A stretch of DNA of 53,640 nt from Nocardioides albidus (GTDB lineage Bacteria; Actinomycetota; Actinomycetes; Propionibacteriales; Nocardioidaceae): the NCBI RefSeq assembly GCF_006335005.1, contig NZ_VDMP01000012.1, positions 31,891 through 85,530 of the forward strand, read 5' to 3'. A program made the position numbers and the translations under genes. Each line of letters starts with the position of its first letter. Positions within the stretch are counted from its first letter, which is position 1. The notes below the pieces were generated by a model that did not search any database, was not told the origin of the DNA, and saw nothing but the letters and a program-made list of their open reading frames with translations. Positions 27,309 to 34,520 of this stretch are shown here, piece by piece.

Positions 27309-28936
27309 CCGCCGTCGCGCCCGCCACCACGGGCACCGAGCTGAAGTGGTGGAAGAAGGGTGACATCGCGGCGTTCTTCGCGCTGTTCACCAACAACCTC
27401 ACGAACATCATCACGTTCACGGCCCTGCTCACCCTGGGCGGCATCCCCGCCGACCTGGTGGTGGGCAGGATCGCCCCGGCCTTCGGTCTGGCGATCTTGA
27501 TCACCTCGTCGATGTACGTGTGGTTCGCGCGGCGTCTGGCGGCGAAGGAGGGGCGCGGCGACGTCGTGGCCCTCCCCTCCGGCCCCAGCGCGCCGTCGAT
27601 CTTCACCGTCACCTTCCTGGTGATCCTGCCGGTCTACTCGACCACGCAGGACGCCGAGCTGGCCGTCGGCATCGGCCTGGTGTGGGGCTTCCTCGAGGGT
27701 CTGATCCTGTTCGTCGGATCGTTCTTCGGCGACCTGCTCCGTCGCGCCGTCCCCCGCTCCGTGCTGCTCGCCTGCCTCGCGGGCCTCGGCCTGCTGCTGC
27801 TCGCGATGAACCCGATGCTGCAGGCGTTCCAGTTCCCCGTGGTCGCCTTCGTCGTGCTGGTGATCGTGTTCATGAACTGGTTCGGTCGCGCGCCGTTCCT
27901 GGGCAGGATCCCGACCGGTCTGCTGCTGCTGATCGTCGGAACGGTCGCCGCATGGTCGTTCGGTCTGCAGACGCCCGACGCCGTCGAGGCCGCGCTCGCC
28001 CACGCCGGCTGGCACCCGCCCCACGTGTCCATCGACAACTTCTTCGAGGGGCTGCAGCACGCCGGGCCGTTCCTCGCCTCCGCCGTTCCGCTGGCGCTGG
28101 CGAACTACGTGTTCGACCTCGAGAACATCGAGGCGGCCGAGGCCGCGGGCGACCACTACAGCGCCCGCCCCGTGATGCTCGTCAACGGCGGTGCGACGAT
28201 GGTCGGCTCCCTGATGGGCAACCCGTACCCGGTCACCGTCTACATCGGTCACACCGCGTACAAGGAGATGGGCGCGGGCATCGGCTACACGATGCTCAAC
28301 GGCGTCACGATGTTCGCGATGGGCATGCTCGGCATGAGCGCACTGCTGCTGTCGGTGGTCCCGATGGCGGCGATCGCCCCGATCCTGATCTACATCGGCG
28401 TCGTCACCGCGGCACAGTCGGTGCGCGAGACGCCGAGGGTCGAGCTGCCGGTCATCTTCATCGCGCTGTTCCCCTGGGTCGCGAACTGGGCGAACAGCCT
28501 GGTGAACAACACGCTGAAGGCCGCGGGCACGAACGTCGCCGAGGTCGGGGCGGATGCTCTCAACGGCGCCGGGACCTACTTCGCCGGCATCAGCACGCTC
28601 GGCAACGGTGCACCGCTGTCGTCCCTGCTGTGGGGCATGATCGCGATCTTCGCGATCCGGAACAAGCCGCTGTTCGGCCTGATCGTCAGCGTGCTCGCCG
28701 CCGCCCTGGCGTTCTTCGGCGTCATCCACGACCACGTGCCCGGCCTGCCGGACGAGTACACGCTGTCCGACACGCACGTGATGTTCCTGGTGGCCTACCT
28801 GATGGTGGCGGCCCTGTTCCTGGCCAAGTGGATCCAGGATCGCGTCACCCAGACGTCGGTGACCTTCACCGCCGCCGACGAGGTCACGCTCGGCACGGCG
28901 GTGCCGCCGACGCTGATCCAGTCCTCCGAGGGCTGA
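27305..28936 (+). CDS. NCS2-like purine/uracil-type permease of the FdrA locus
   Basis: 543 aa from ATG 27305, overlapping the DUF1116 stop. It has about 12-14 hydrophobic segments. The N-terminal part reads FFALFTNNLTNIITFTALLTLGGIPADLVVGRIAPAFGLA and a conserved central piece reads VVALPSGPSAPSIFTVTF. A later GGATMVGSLMGNPYPVTVYIGHTAYKEMGAGIGYTMLNG resembles the substrate-binding half-helix region of NCS2/AzgA carriers. Last gene of the unit, followed by a hairpin. It likely imports the compound processed by the FdrA complex: a ureide, oxalurate/oxamate or related purine-breakdown product (inference). Substrate not determinable from sequence. Confidence 0.8.
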   Translation: MTAVAPATTGTELKWWKKGDIAAFFALFTNNLTNIITFTALLTLGGIPADLVVGRIAPAFGLAILITSSMYVWFARRLAAKEGRGDVVALPSGPSAPSIFTVTFLVILPVYSTTQDAELAVGIGLVWGFLEGLILFVGSFFGDLLRRAVPRSVLLACLAGLGLLLLAMNPMLQAFQFPVVAFVVLVIVFMNWFGRAPFLGRIPTGLLLLIVGTVAAWSFGLQTPDAVEAALAHAGWHPPHVSIDNFFEGLQHAGPFLASAVPLALANYVFDLENIEAAEAAGDHYSARPVMLVNGGATMVGSLMGNPYPVTVYIGHTAYKEMGAGIGYTMLNGVTMFAMGMLGMSALLLSVVPMAAIAPILIYIGVVTAAQSVRETPRVELPVIFIALFPWVANWANSLVNNTLKAAGTNVAEVGADALNGAGTYFAGISTLGNGAPLSSLLWGMIAIFAIRNKPLFGLIVSVLAAALAFFGVIHDHVPGLPDEYTLSDTHVMFLVAYLMVAALFLAKWIQDRVTQTSVTFTAADEVTLGTAVPPTLIQSSEG

Positions 28937-28942
28937 GCCCGC

Positions 28943-28979
28943 CGACGGGTCCGGGTGCGCATCGTCCCCGGGCCCGTCG
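28943..28979. terminator. Hairpin between convergent permease and DUF429-RelA/SpoT genes
   Basis: CGACGGGTCCGGG (28943-28955) pairs with CCCGGGCCCGTCG (28967-28979) over 13 bp with one G-T wobble and an 11-nt loop. It starts 6 bp after the permease stop and lies 25 bp from the stop of the opposing gene, so it can end both transcripts. Confidence 0.7.
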
Positions 28980-29003
28980 CACCACTCGCAGGGCGGCGCG
29001 GGA

Positions 29004-30788
29004 TCAGTCCTCGCCGCGCATCTTCGCCCACCGGGCCCGCAGCGCGCCGGCCCGGTGGGCGTTGCCGCGCAGGTCGACGTAGCGGTCGCCGTACACCCAC
29101 AGCAGGGCGTCGTCGAGACGGCGTACGGCGCCGGGCGGGTAGCGGTAGCCCATCCGCTCGCGCAGAGCCTCGTCGTCGACCGAGCGCAGCGCCTCGCCGA
29201 GCGCGGCGAGCGAGGTGATGCCCAGCTCGAGGACGAGCGCCGAGATCCAGGCGTAGTGGTCGGTGCGCGACCAGCCCGCGTCGGCGTACTGACCGGCGAG
29301 GAAGGCTGCGAGCTCGCGCGGGCTGATCCGCGGGTCGTGGTCGTCGTAGTCGTCGCGCTCGTCGTCGCCCTCGTCGTCGGCCTCGGTCGGCCCCTCCCGC
29401 AGCAGGTCGCGGATCGTGGAGAACTCACGGTCGGCGAGCTCGAGGAGGCCGGCGGCCAAGGTGAACCTGCGGTCGAGCTCGAGGACGTGCTCGGCGGGGA
29501 CGGTCCCCTTGTAGCGGATGTCGTGCTCGAACTCCGCCCACGCGTGCTGGAGCACCGTCCGGATCTGGATCGCGGCCTGGTGGCCCTGCAGCACGTCGTC
29601 CGCGGGGTCGCCGTCGCCGGCGGGATCGACGCCGACGAGCAGGTGGCGGCTGGAGTACCCGAACCGGCCCTCGCTGGCGGTCTCCTGACCGAGGTCGCGA
29701 TCGTCGTGGACGACGGCCTGGTCGTCGAGGAGGTCGACCACCGCCTGCACGTCGCTGTCGACGTAGGTGATCACCCGGACGCCGATCTGGTCGGTGATCT
29801 CGCGCAGCGGGTCGGCATAGAGCGGGCGGCCACCACTGGTGCGTGCGGCCTTGGCGGCGAACGACGACACGCTCTTCGCGCGTCCCGTGACGGTCAGGTA
29901 GTTGATGCCCGCCTCGTCGAGGATCGTGGTCACCAGCCGGACGAAGCCGTCGGTGACCTGCCGCAGCGCGGGCTGCAGCTCGGCGTAGCGGCGCACCGCG
30001 GCGCCGATGTCCAGCGCCTCCGTGGCGTCCCGGGTCGGCCGGGGGGCCGGCTCGAGATCGGGCGGCAGCGTCGGGGTGACGATGTAGCCGGTCTCGAGGT
30101 CGCCGTACGTCGTGGTGTCCTGCGGCCGGCGCTCGGCGAAGAGCGCGACGTAGGCGCACACCACGGCGTCGACCTGGTCCTCCACCGCGCGCAGCTCGCT
30201 CTTGCGGGTCGCCGTCTCCGCCACCGAGCGCAGGGCGGTCCACGCGGGGAGGGCGCCCACCTGCAGCGGCGGGTCGGCGGCGACCAGCCCCTCGACCAGG
30301 CCGAGCAGCACGAGCAGCTCGGCCCGCATGTGCTCGAGGTCGCGGCCCGGCTTGTTCTTGTACTTCAGGGTCCGGCCGAGCCGGAACAGCGCGACGGTCG
30401 CCGGATGCGGGTACACCTCGATCGCCCGCCGCGGGCGCCGCGAGCGCGGGTTGACGTCGAGTCCGAGCAGCGCGGCGATCCGGGCGGCGCGGGGCTGATC
30501 GCGGAACTCCGGCCGACCGGTGTTCGTGGGGTGGGCCCCCGCGTCGAACCGCGCGAAGTCCTTGTTGAGCGCCGCCTCGGCGGGACGGTTGCCGGTGGGA
30601 TTGGTGACGACGATCGGCGCGTCGATGGCCACCAGGCACTCCCCCTCGACGTACGACGCCAGGGCGGCCACGACCTCCTGATCGCTCTGGGCCGCGGAGA
30701 CCGCCAGCAGCCGGCCGTCACCGTCGAGGACCGCGACGCCCGTGGGCCTGCGCTCCCCCCACGCGAGATCGATGCCGACGAAGTGCAT
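29004..30788 (-). CDS. DUF429 (RNase H-like) domain fused to a RelA/SpoT nucleotidyltransferase-like domain
   Basis: 594 aa, ATG 30788, 10 bp after the DUF1801 stop. Residues about 1-235 are a complete DUF429 domain (VGIDLAWGERRPTGVAVLD, VAIDAPIVV, AIEVYPHPATVALF, VEDQVDAVVCAYVALFAE), a predicted RNase-H-fold nuclease. Residues about 270-430 look like an alarmone synthetase domain: TGRAKSVSSFAAKAAR (from about 301), REITDQIGVRVITYVDSDV, GYSSRHLLV and IQIRTVLQHAWAEFEHDIRYK. In the synthetases I know, the residue before IQIRT is a catalytic Glu; here it is Ala406. The protein may therefore be inactive for (p)ppGpp or use another substrate. An acidic linker (ADDEGDDERDDYDDHD) and a helical C-terminal domain follow. 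Function unknown. Confidence 0.85.
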   Translation of the reverse strand: MHFVGIDLAWGERRPTGVAVLDGDGRLLAVSAAQSDQEVVAALASYVEGECLVAIDAPIVVTNPTGNRPAEAALNKDFARFDAGAHPTNTGRPEFRDQPRAARIAALLGLDVNPRSRRPRRAIEVYPHPATVALFRLGRTLKYKNKPGRDLEHMRAELLVLLGLVEGLVAADPPLQVGALPAWTALRSVAETATRKSELRAVEDQVDAVVCAYVALFAERRPQDTTTYGDLETGYIVTPTLPPDLEPAPRPTRDATEALDIGAAVRRYAELQPALRQVTDGFVRLVTTILDEAGINYLTVTGRAKSVSSFAAKAARTSGGRPLYADPLREITDQIGVRVITYVDSDVQAVVDLLDDQAVVHDDRDLGQETASEGRFGYSSRHLLVGVDPAGDGDPADDVLQGHQAAIQIRTVLQHAWAEFEHDIRYKGTVPAEHVLELDRRFTLAAGLLELADREFSTIRDLLREGPTEADDEGDDERDDYDDHDPRISPRELAAFLAGQYADAGWSRTDHYAWISALVLELGITSLAALGEALRSVDDEALRERMGYRYPPGAVRRLDDALLWVYGDRYVDLRGNAHRAGALRARWAKMRGED

Positions 30789-30798
30789 GCTCCGGCGC

Positions 30799-31140
30799 TC
30801 AGGCGCGGTTGAGCGCGACGGCTTCGCGCACCAGGGCGACGAACGCGTCGTCGTCGAGCACGTCGCCCTCGCGGAGGTCGACCGCGCGGCGGGTGCCGGC
30901 GTCGAGGCTGGCGTTGAAGACGCCCGTGGGGTCCTCGAGCGAGGCGCCCTTGGCGAAGGTCGCCTTGACCTTGTCCTTGTAGGTCTCGACGGTGCAGATC
31001 AGCCCGTCGGCGGAGAAGGTCGGCACCCCGGCGGGGTTCGACGCCTTCTTCCACTTGGCCTCCTCGACCGCGGCGGGCTCGGCCGCGACGATCAGGGACC
31101 GGATCTTCTCGACGGTGTCCGCCCGCCAGTCAGCGCTCAT
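30799..31140 (-). CDS. DUF1801 (YdhG-like) protein
   Basis: 113 aa, ATG 31140, which lies inside the lysR 3' end (11-bp overlap). The family pattern is short: EKIRSLIVAAEPAAVEEAKWKKASNPAGVPTFSADGLICTVETYKDKVKATFAKGASLEDP, then a helical tail. DUF1801 proteins resemble an iron-chaperone-like/YdhG fold; biochemical role unknown. It is followed after 10 bp by the DUF429-RelA/SpoT fusion, so the two are probably co-translated. Nothing in the sequence tells the substrate. Confidence 0.85.
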   Translation of the reverse strand: MSADWRADTVEKIRSLIVAAEPAAVEEAKWKKASNPAGVPTFSADGLICTVETYKDKVKATFAKGASLEDPTGVFNASLDAGTRRAVDLREGDVLDDDAFVALVREAVALNRA

Positions 31141-32074
31141 GCGCCGACCCTACCGATGACCGGCGTCGGGCCGAGGGCAGCGCCGAGCGGAGGAACGCCT
31201 GGGCCCGCGCGGTCAGCCGGACGCCCTTCATCGAGGCCAGCACGATCTCGAGAGGAGCGATCGGGTCGGAGATCTCGAGATGCACGACCTCCGCGCCGTC
31301 GTAGGTCATGGTGCTGGCCGGGCGCTGGTTGAGCACGGACCAGCCCTGGCCATGGGCGACCATGGAGCGGACGGTCTCGAATCCGGCGGTGCGGTGCCGG
31401 ATCCGGGGCCGGATGCCGGTCGATCGGACCAGTCCCTCGAGATAGGGCCCGCTGTGGGGCAGGTCGAGCAGCACCATCGGCTCCTCGGCCAGCTCCGCCA
31501 GCCGGACCCGCTTGCGCCGGGCCAGCCGGTGGCCCTTCGCGACGAGCACGTACGGCGCGGCGAGGCCGACGCGGACGTGGTCGATGTCGTCGTCGAGGTC
31601 GTAGCCGTACATCAGCGCCAGCTCGCAGCGACCCGAGCGCAGCGCCTGCTTGAGCGCCGCGTGCTCCTCCTCCACGACCGAGATCCGGATGCCCGGGTGC
31701 TCGGCCTCGCAGGCCGCCAGCATCCGCGGCAGCTCGAAGGGGCCGAGCGTGGTGAAGCAGCCGACCACGAGATCGCCGAGGAGCGCCTGGCCGGCCGAGC
31801 GCGCGACCTCGGCCAGCTCGGTGGTGTGGACCAGATAGCTGCGCAACTCGCGGTGGAACGCCTCGCCCGCCGCGGTCAGCGTGAGGCCGCGGGCGTGGTG
31901 ACGCAGGAGCAGCTGGACGCCCAGCTCCTTCTCCAACTGCGCGACGGCCGTCGAGACCGCCGACTGGGACACCATCAGCTCCCTCGAAGCGGCGGTCATG
32001 CTGCCGAGCTCCGCCGCCGCGGCGAAGTAGCGCAGCTGTGTGAGCGTGAAGCCGACCTCAGCCATGACGGCCAT
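31130..32074 (-). CDS. LysR-family transcriptional regulator
   Basis: 314 aa from ATG 32074 (GGGG 5 bp upstream; ATG 32065 is an alternative). The N-terminal HTH FTLTQLRYFAAAAELGSMTAASRELMVSQSAVSTAVAQLEKELG is followed by a LysR substrate-binding domain (LLGDLVVGCFTTLGPFELPRML, RCELALMYGYDLDDD, MVLLDLPHSGPYLEGLVR, SMVAHGQGWSVLNQRP). LysR proteins usually control a divergent neighbour. Here the gene follows the M20 hydrolase by 24 bp on the same strand and overlaps DUF1801, so it is probably inside a longer unit starting at ridA. Its target may be the ridA/FMO divergent promoter. Confidence 0.92.
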   Translation of the reverse strand: MAVMAEVGFTLTQLRYFAAAAELGSMTAASRELMVSQSAVSTAVAQLEKELGVQLLLRHHARGLTLTAAGEAFHRELRSYLVHTTELAEVARSAGQALLGDLVVGCFTTLGPFELPRMLAACEAEHPGIRISVVEEEHAALKQALRSGRCELALMYGYDLDDDIDHVRVGLAAPYVLVAKGHRLARRKRVRLAELAEEPMVLLDLPHSGPYLEGLVRSTGIRPRIRHRTAGFETVRSMVAHGQGWSVLNQRPASTMTYDGAEVVHLEISDPIAPLEIVLASMKGVRLTARAQAFLRSALPSARRRSSVGSAHER

Positions 32075-32098
32075 CCTGCCCCAGGTCCCGCTCGCCGC

Positions 32099-33238
32099 TC
32101 AGCCGCTCACCGCCGCGTGGTCCGCGGCGACGTCGAGGGCGGTCCAGGCCAGTGCGGTCGCGGCGTCGAGCAGCGCCCGCTCGGCGTCCCCACCGACGCA
32201 GTGGGCGGCGAACTCGGGCTGGTGGTTGAGCGCCGTGCCGGAGTTGATGCCGATGTAGGGGTGGATCGCGTTCACCACCTGGGAGACGTTGCCCATGTCG
32301 GTCGAGGCGCGGTTCATCCGCCGCGCGGGCGTGCCCGGATCGAACACCCGGCCCAGCTCGCCGGCGTTGCGGCGGTAGGCCTCCAGCGCGGGCCAGAAGG
32401 TGCGGAACTCGGCGTACGGCTTGCTCTCGGGGGTGATCTCGAGGGTCGCCCCGGTCGCCAGCGCGCCGGCCTGGAAGCAGCGCCAGACGCGCTCCTCGGT
32501 CGCGGCGAGCTCGGCGAGCGACTCGGCACGGACGTACCAGCGGCCCTCGGTGCGCGCCGGGATCGCGTTGGGCGCCTCTCCCCCGTTGGTCATCACGCCG
32601 TGCACGCGCACGGACGGCGGGAGCTGCTGGCGCATCATCCCGATCGCCACCTGCGCGATCGTGAAGGCGTCGGCGGCGTTCACGCCCTGCTCGGGGTACG
32701 CCGCCGCGTGGGCCGCCTTGCCGCGGTACTCCACGTGCGAGTGGGAGACGGCGAAGGGCTCGGCCTCCGCGACGTCGACGGGCGCCGGGTGGGCCATCAT
32801 CGCCAGGTCGAGGCCGGTGAAGGCGCCGCGCTCGAGGAGCTCGATCTTGCCGCCGCCGCCCTCCTCGGCAGGCGTGCCGTAGACCTCGATCGTGAGCCCG
32901 ACGGCGTCGGCGAGCGGGGCGAGGGCGCGCGCGGCGCCGACCGTGATCGCGGAGATGAGGTTGTGCCCGCAGGCGTGGCCGAGACCGGGCAGCGCGTCGT
33001 ATTCGGCGCACAGGCCGAGACGGAAGGGCCCGCTGCCGATCGTCGCGTGGAAGGCGGTCTCCAGTCCGAGATAGGCCGGCGTGACGTCGAAGCCGGCCTC
33101 GGCGAGCGCCTCGGCGACCCACCGGGACGAGTCGTGCTCCTCCCACCCGAGCTCGGGGTTCGCGTGGAGCTGCTCGGAGAGCCCGATCAGGCGCTCGGCG
33201 TCGGCGGTGACGGTGGCGGCGGCGGCCTGCTTGGTCAT
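32099..33238 (-). CDS. M20-family amidohydrolase (AbgB/N-acyl-amino-acid hydrolase-like)
   Basis: 379 aa, ATG 33238, 1 bp after the DUF1028 stop. M20D-type metal centre: CAEYDALPGLGHACGHN (Cys and His ligands), GTPAEEGGGGKIELLERGAF (catalytic Glu-Glu) and a late VNAIHPYIGINSGTALNHQPEFA. The dimerisation domain contains VEYRGKAAHAAAYPEQGVNAADAF. These enzymes cleave amide bonds of N-acyl amino acids or p-aminobenzoyl-glutamate. With RidA and DUF1028 upstream it suggests breakdown of an amide- or imine-forming nitrogen compound; the actual substrate is not evident. Confidence 0.9.
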   Translation of the reverse strand: MTKQAAAATVTADAERLIGLSEQLHANPELGWEEHDSSRWVAEALAEAGFDVTPAYLGLETAFHATIGSGPFRLGLCAEYDALPGLGHACGHNLISAITVGAARALAPLADAVGLTIEVYGTPAEEGGGGKIELLERGAFTGLDLAMMAHPAPVDVAEAEPFAVSHSHVEYRGKAAHAAAYPEQGVNAADAFTIAQVAIGMMRQQLPPSVRVHGVMTNGGEAPNAIPARTEGRWYVRAESLAELAATEERVWRCFQAGALATGATLEITPESKPYAEFRTFWPALEAYRRNAGELGRVFDPGTPARRMNRASTDMGNVSQVVNAIHPYIGINSGTALNHQPEFAAHCVGGDAERALLDAATALAWTALDVAADHAAVSG

Positions 33239-33239
33239 C

Positions 33240-33908
33240 TCACTCGTCCCCGGGCACGCCGTACGACGGCGCGGTGGTCGGGTCGAGACCGCGGGTCACG
33301 TAGTCGTCGCGCTGCGGCAGCCACACCTCGAGGAGCTCGCGGAGCTGCTCGATGGGCGCGTCGCTCCAGTCCACGCGCAGGTCGGTGACCCGCCAGGCCA
33401 CGTCGCGGACGACGGACAGCCCGGCGGAGCGGACCGGGCCCGCCTCGCCACCGGCGGCGAGGCCCGCCTCGAGGGCGGCCAGCAGGTGCTCCTCGAGCTC
33501 ACCGGTCGCCTCGGCGAAGCCCGCCGCGACCGCGTCGACGACGGCGGTGTCCGCGAGCAGGTTGCCGGCCGCCACGACGCCGTCGCCGACCACGTGGTGG
33601 TGCACGCCGAGCGATCCCTCTCCGGAGAACGCGGCGCCCGCGCCGTCGAGGCCGAGCACCGTCAGCTGGCGGTGCTCGATGTGCTCCCGGCCCTGGGTGA
33701 CCGCGGCGAGGGCGGCCCGGGGGTCGAGCCCGGAGGCGAGGGCGTCGAGGAGCTCGGTGCCGAGGCGCGGGTCGGTGATGTTCTGCGACGACGCTCCGCC
33801 GACACCGGCACGCAGGTGGATGCACCGCGCCGCGACGGCCGGACTGGAGGAGGTGACGGCGATGCCGACAGCACCGCTGCCGTCGGTGGCGAGGACGGAG
33901 AAGGTCAC
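33240..33908 (-). CDS. DUF1028 protein (Ntn-hydrolase-like)
   Basis: 222 aa from GTG 33908, which overlaps the ridA stop by 4 bp (GTGA). DUF1028 begins TFSVLATDGSGAVGIAVTSSSPAVAARCIHLRAGVGGASSQNITDPRLG, as in family members that start at a catalytic-looking N-terminus. It continues with LTVLGLDGAGAAFSGEGSLGVHHHVVGDGVVAAGNLL, resembling the Ntn-hydrolase fold. A C-terminal segment (ITDLRVDWSD-like: VTDLRVDWSDAPIEQLRELLEVWLPQRDDY) closes it. DUF1028 genes often sit with RidA and amidohydrolases; activity unproven. It probably acts in the same pathway as the M20 enzyme encoded next. Confidence 0.87.
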   Translation of the reverse strand: MTFSVLATDGSGAVGIAVTSSSPAVAARCIHLRAGVGGASSQNITDPRLGTELLDALASGLDPRAALAAVTQGREHIEHRQLTVLGLDGAGAAFSGEGSLGVHHHVVGDGVVAAGNLLADTAVVDAVAAGFAEATGELEEHLLAALEAGLAAGGEAGPVRSAGLSVVRDVAWRVTDLRVDWSDAPIEQLRELLEVWLPQRDDYVTRGLDPTTAPSYGVPGDE

Positions 33909-34351
33909 AGCGCGTCGCCGGCGCTCTCGGAGATGACCGCGATCGCGTCGACCTCGACCAGCCACTCCGGGCGGGCCAGGGCGGAGACGACGATGCCGGT
34001 CGAGATCGGGTGCACGCCCTTCGTCCAGCGGCCGATGGTGCGGTAGACGGTCTCGCGGTAGCGGGGGTCGACGATGTAGATGGTCAGCTTGACCAGGTGC
34101 TCCATCCGGGCCCCGGCCTCCTCGAGGAGCATCTTGATGTTGGCCATCGCCCGCTCGGTCTGCGCCTCGACATCTCCGATGCCGACCGACTCGCTCGTGT
34201 CGAGGTCCTGGCCGATCTGGCCCCGGACATAGACGGTGTTGCCGGCGACGACGGCCTGGCACAGGTCGTTGTCGAGGTTCTGCTCGGGATAGGTGACGCT
34301 GGTGTTGAACGGGCGGATGCGGGTGTGGCCGCCGACGACGATGCTGCTCAT
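33905..34351 (-). CDS. RidA-family (YjgF/YER057c/UK114) deaminase
   Basis: 148 aa from ATG 34351. RidA fold with VTYPEQNLDNDLCQAVVAGNTVYVRGQIGQDLDTSESVG, EAQTERAMANIKMLLEEAGARMEHLVKLTIYIVDPRYRE and the C-terminal WLVEVDAIAVI. The canonical RidA has an Arg near the end of the Y-V-D-P-R stretch for binding imine substrates; DPRYRE is present. It would hydrolyse enamine/imine intermediates. It is the first gene of a minus-strand unit divergent from the FMO gene. The intergenic region carries a 15-bp inverted repeat. The ribosome site is weak, and the longer start at 34411 would cross that repeat. Confidence 0.88.
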   Translation of the reverse strand: MSSIVVGGHTRIRPFNTSVTYPEQNLDNDLCQAVVAGNTVYVRGQIGQDLDTSESVGIGDVEAQTERAMANIKMLLEEAGARMEHLVKLTIYIVDPRYRETVYRTIGRWTKGVHPISTGIVVSALARPEWLVEVDAIAVISESAGDAL

Positions 34352-34381
34352 GGCACCAGTCCACTGGACCGAGGGGACATG

Positions 34382-34490
34382 TGTCCAACAGATCTTTCCG
34401 ACGCCGACCATCTGTCGAGCCGATGCAGCGGATCAGATCGCCGGAGCATCGCCTCATCAGATGACCTGGGCCAAGAAGATCTGTTGGACA
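34382..34490. promoter_or_regulatory. Divergent ridA/FMO control region with a perfect 15-bp inverted repeat
   Basis: TGTCCAACAGATCTT (34382-34396) recurs as its exact reverse complement AAGATCTGTTGGACA (34476-34490). The arms are 79 bp apart, one near each gene start. Between them lie further CAGAT/ATCTG words (near 34411, 34434 and 34457). Such paired sites suit a dimeric regulator that loops the DNA or acts separately on each promoter. LysR (31130) is the nearest candidate. Confidence 0.55.
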
Positions 34491-34520
34491 GGAACAACTC
34501 GTCCGCCCCACGATCGTCCC

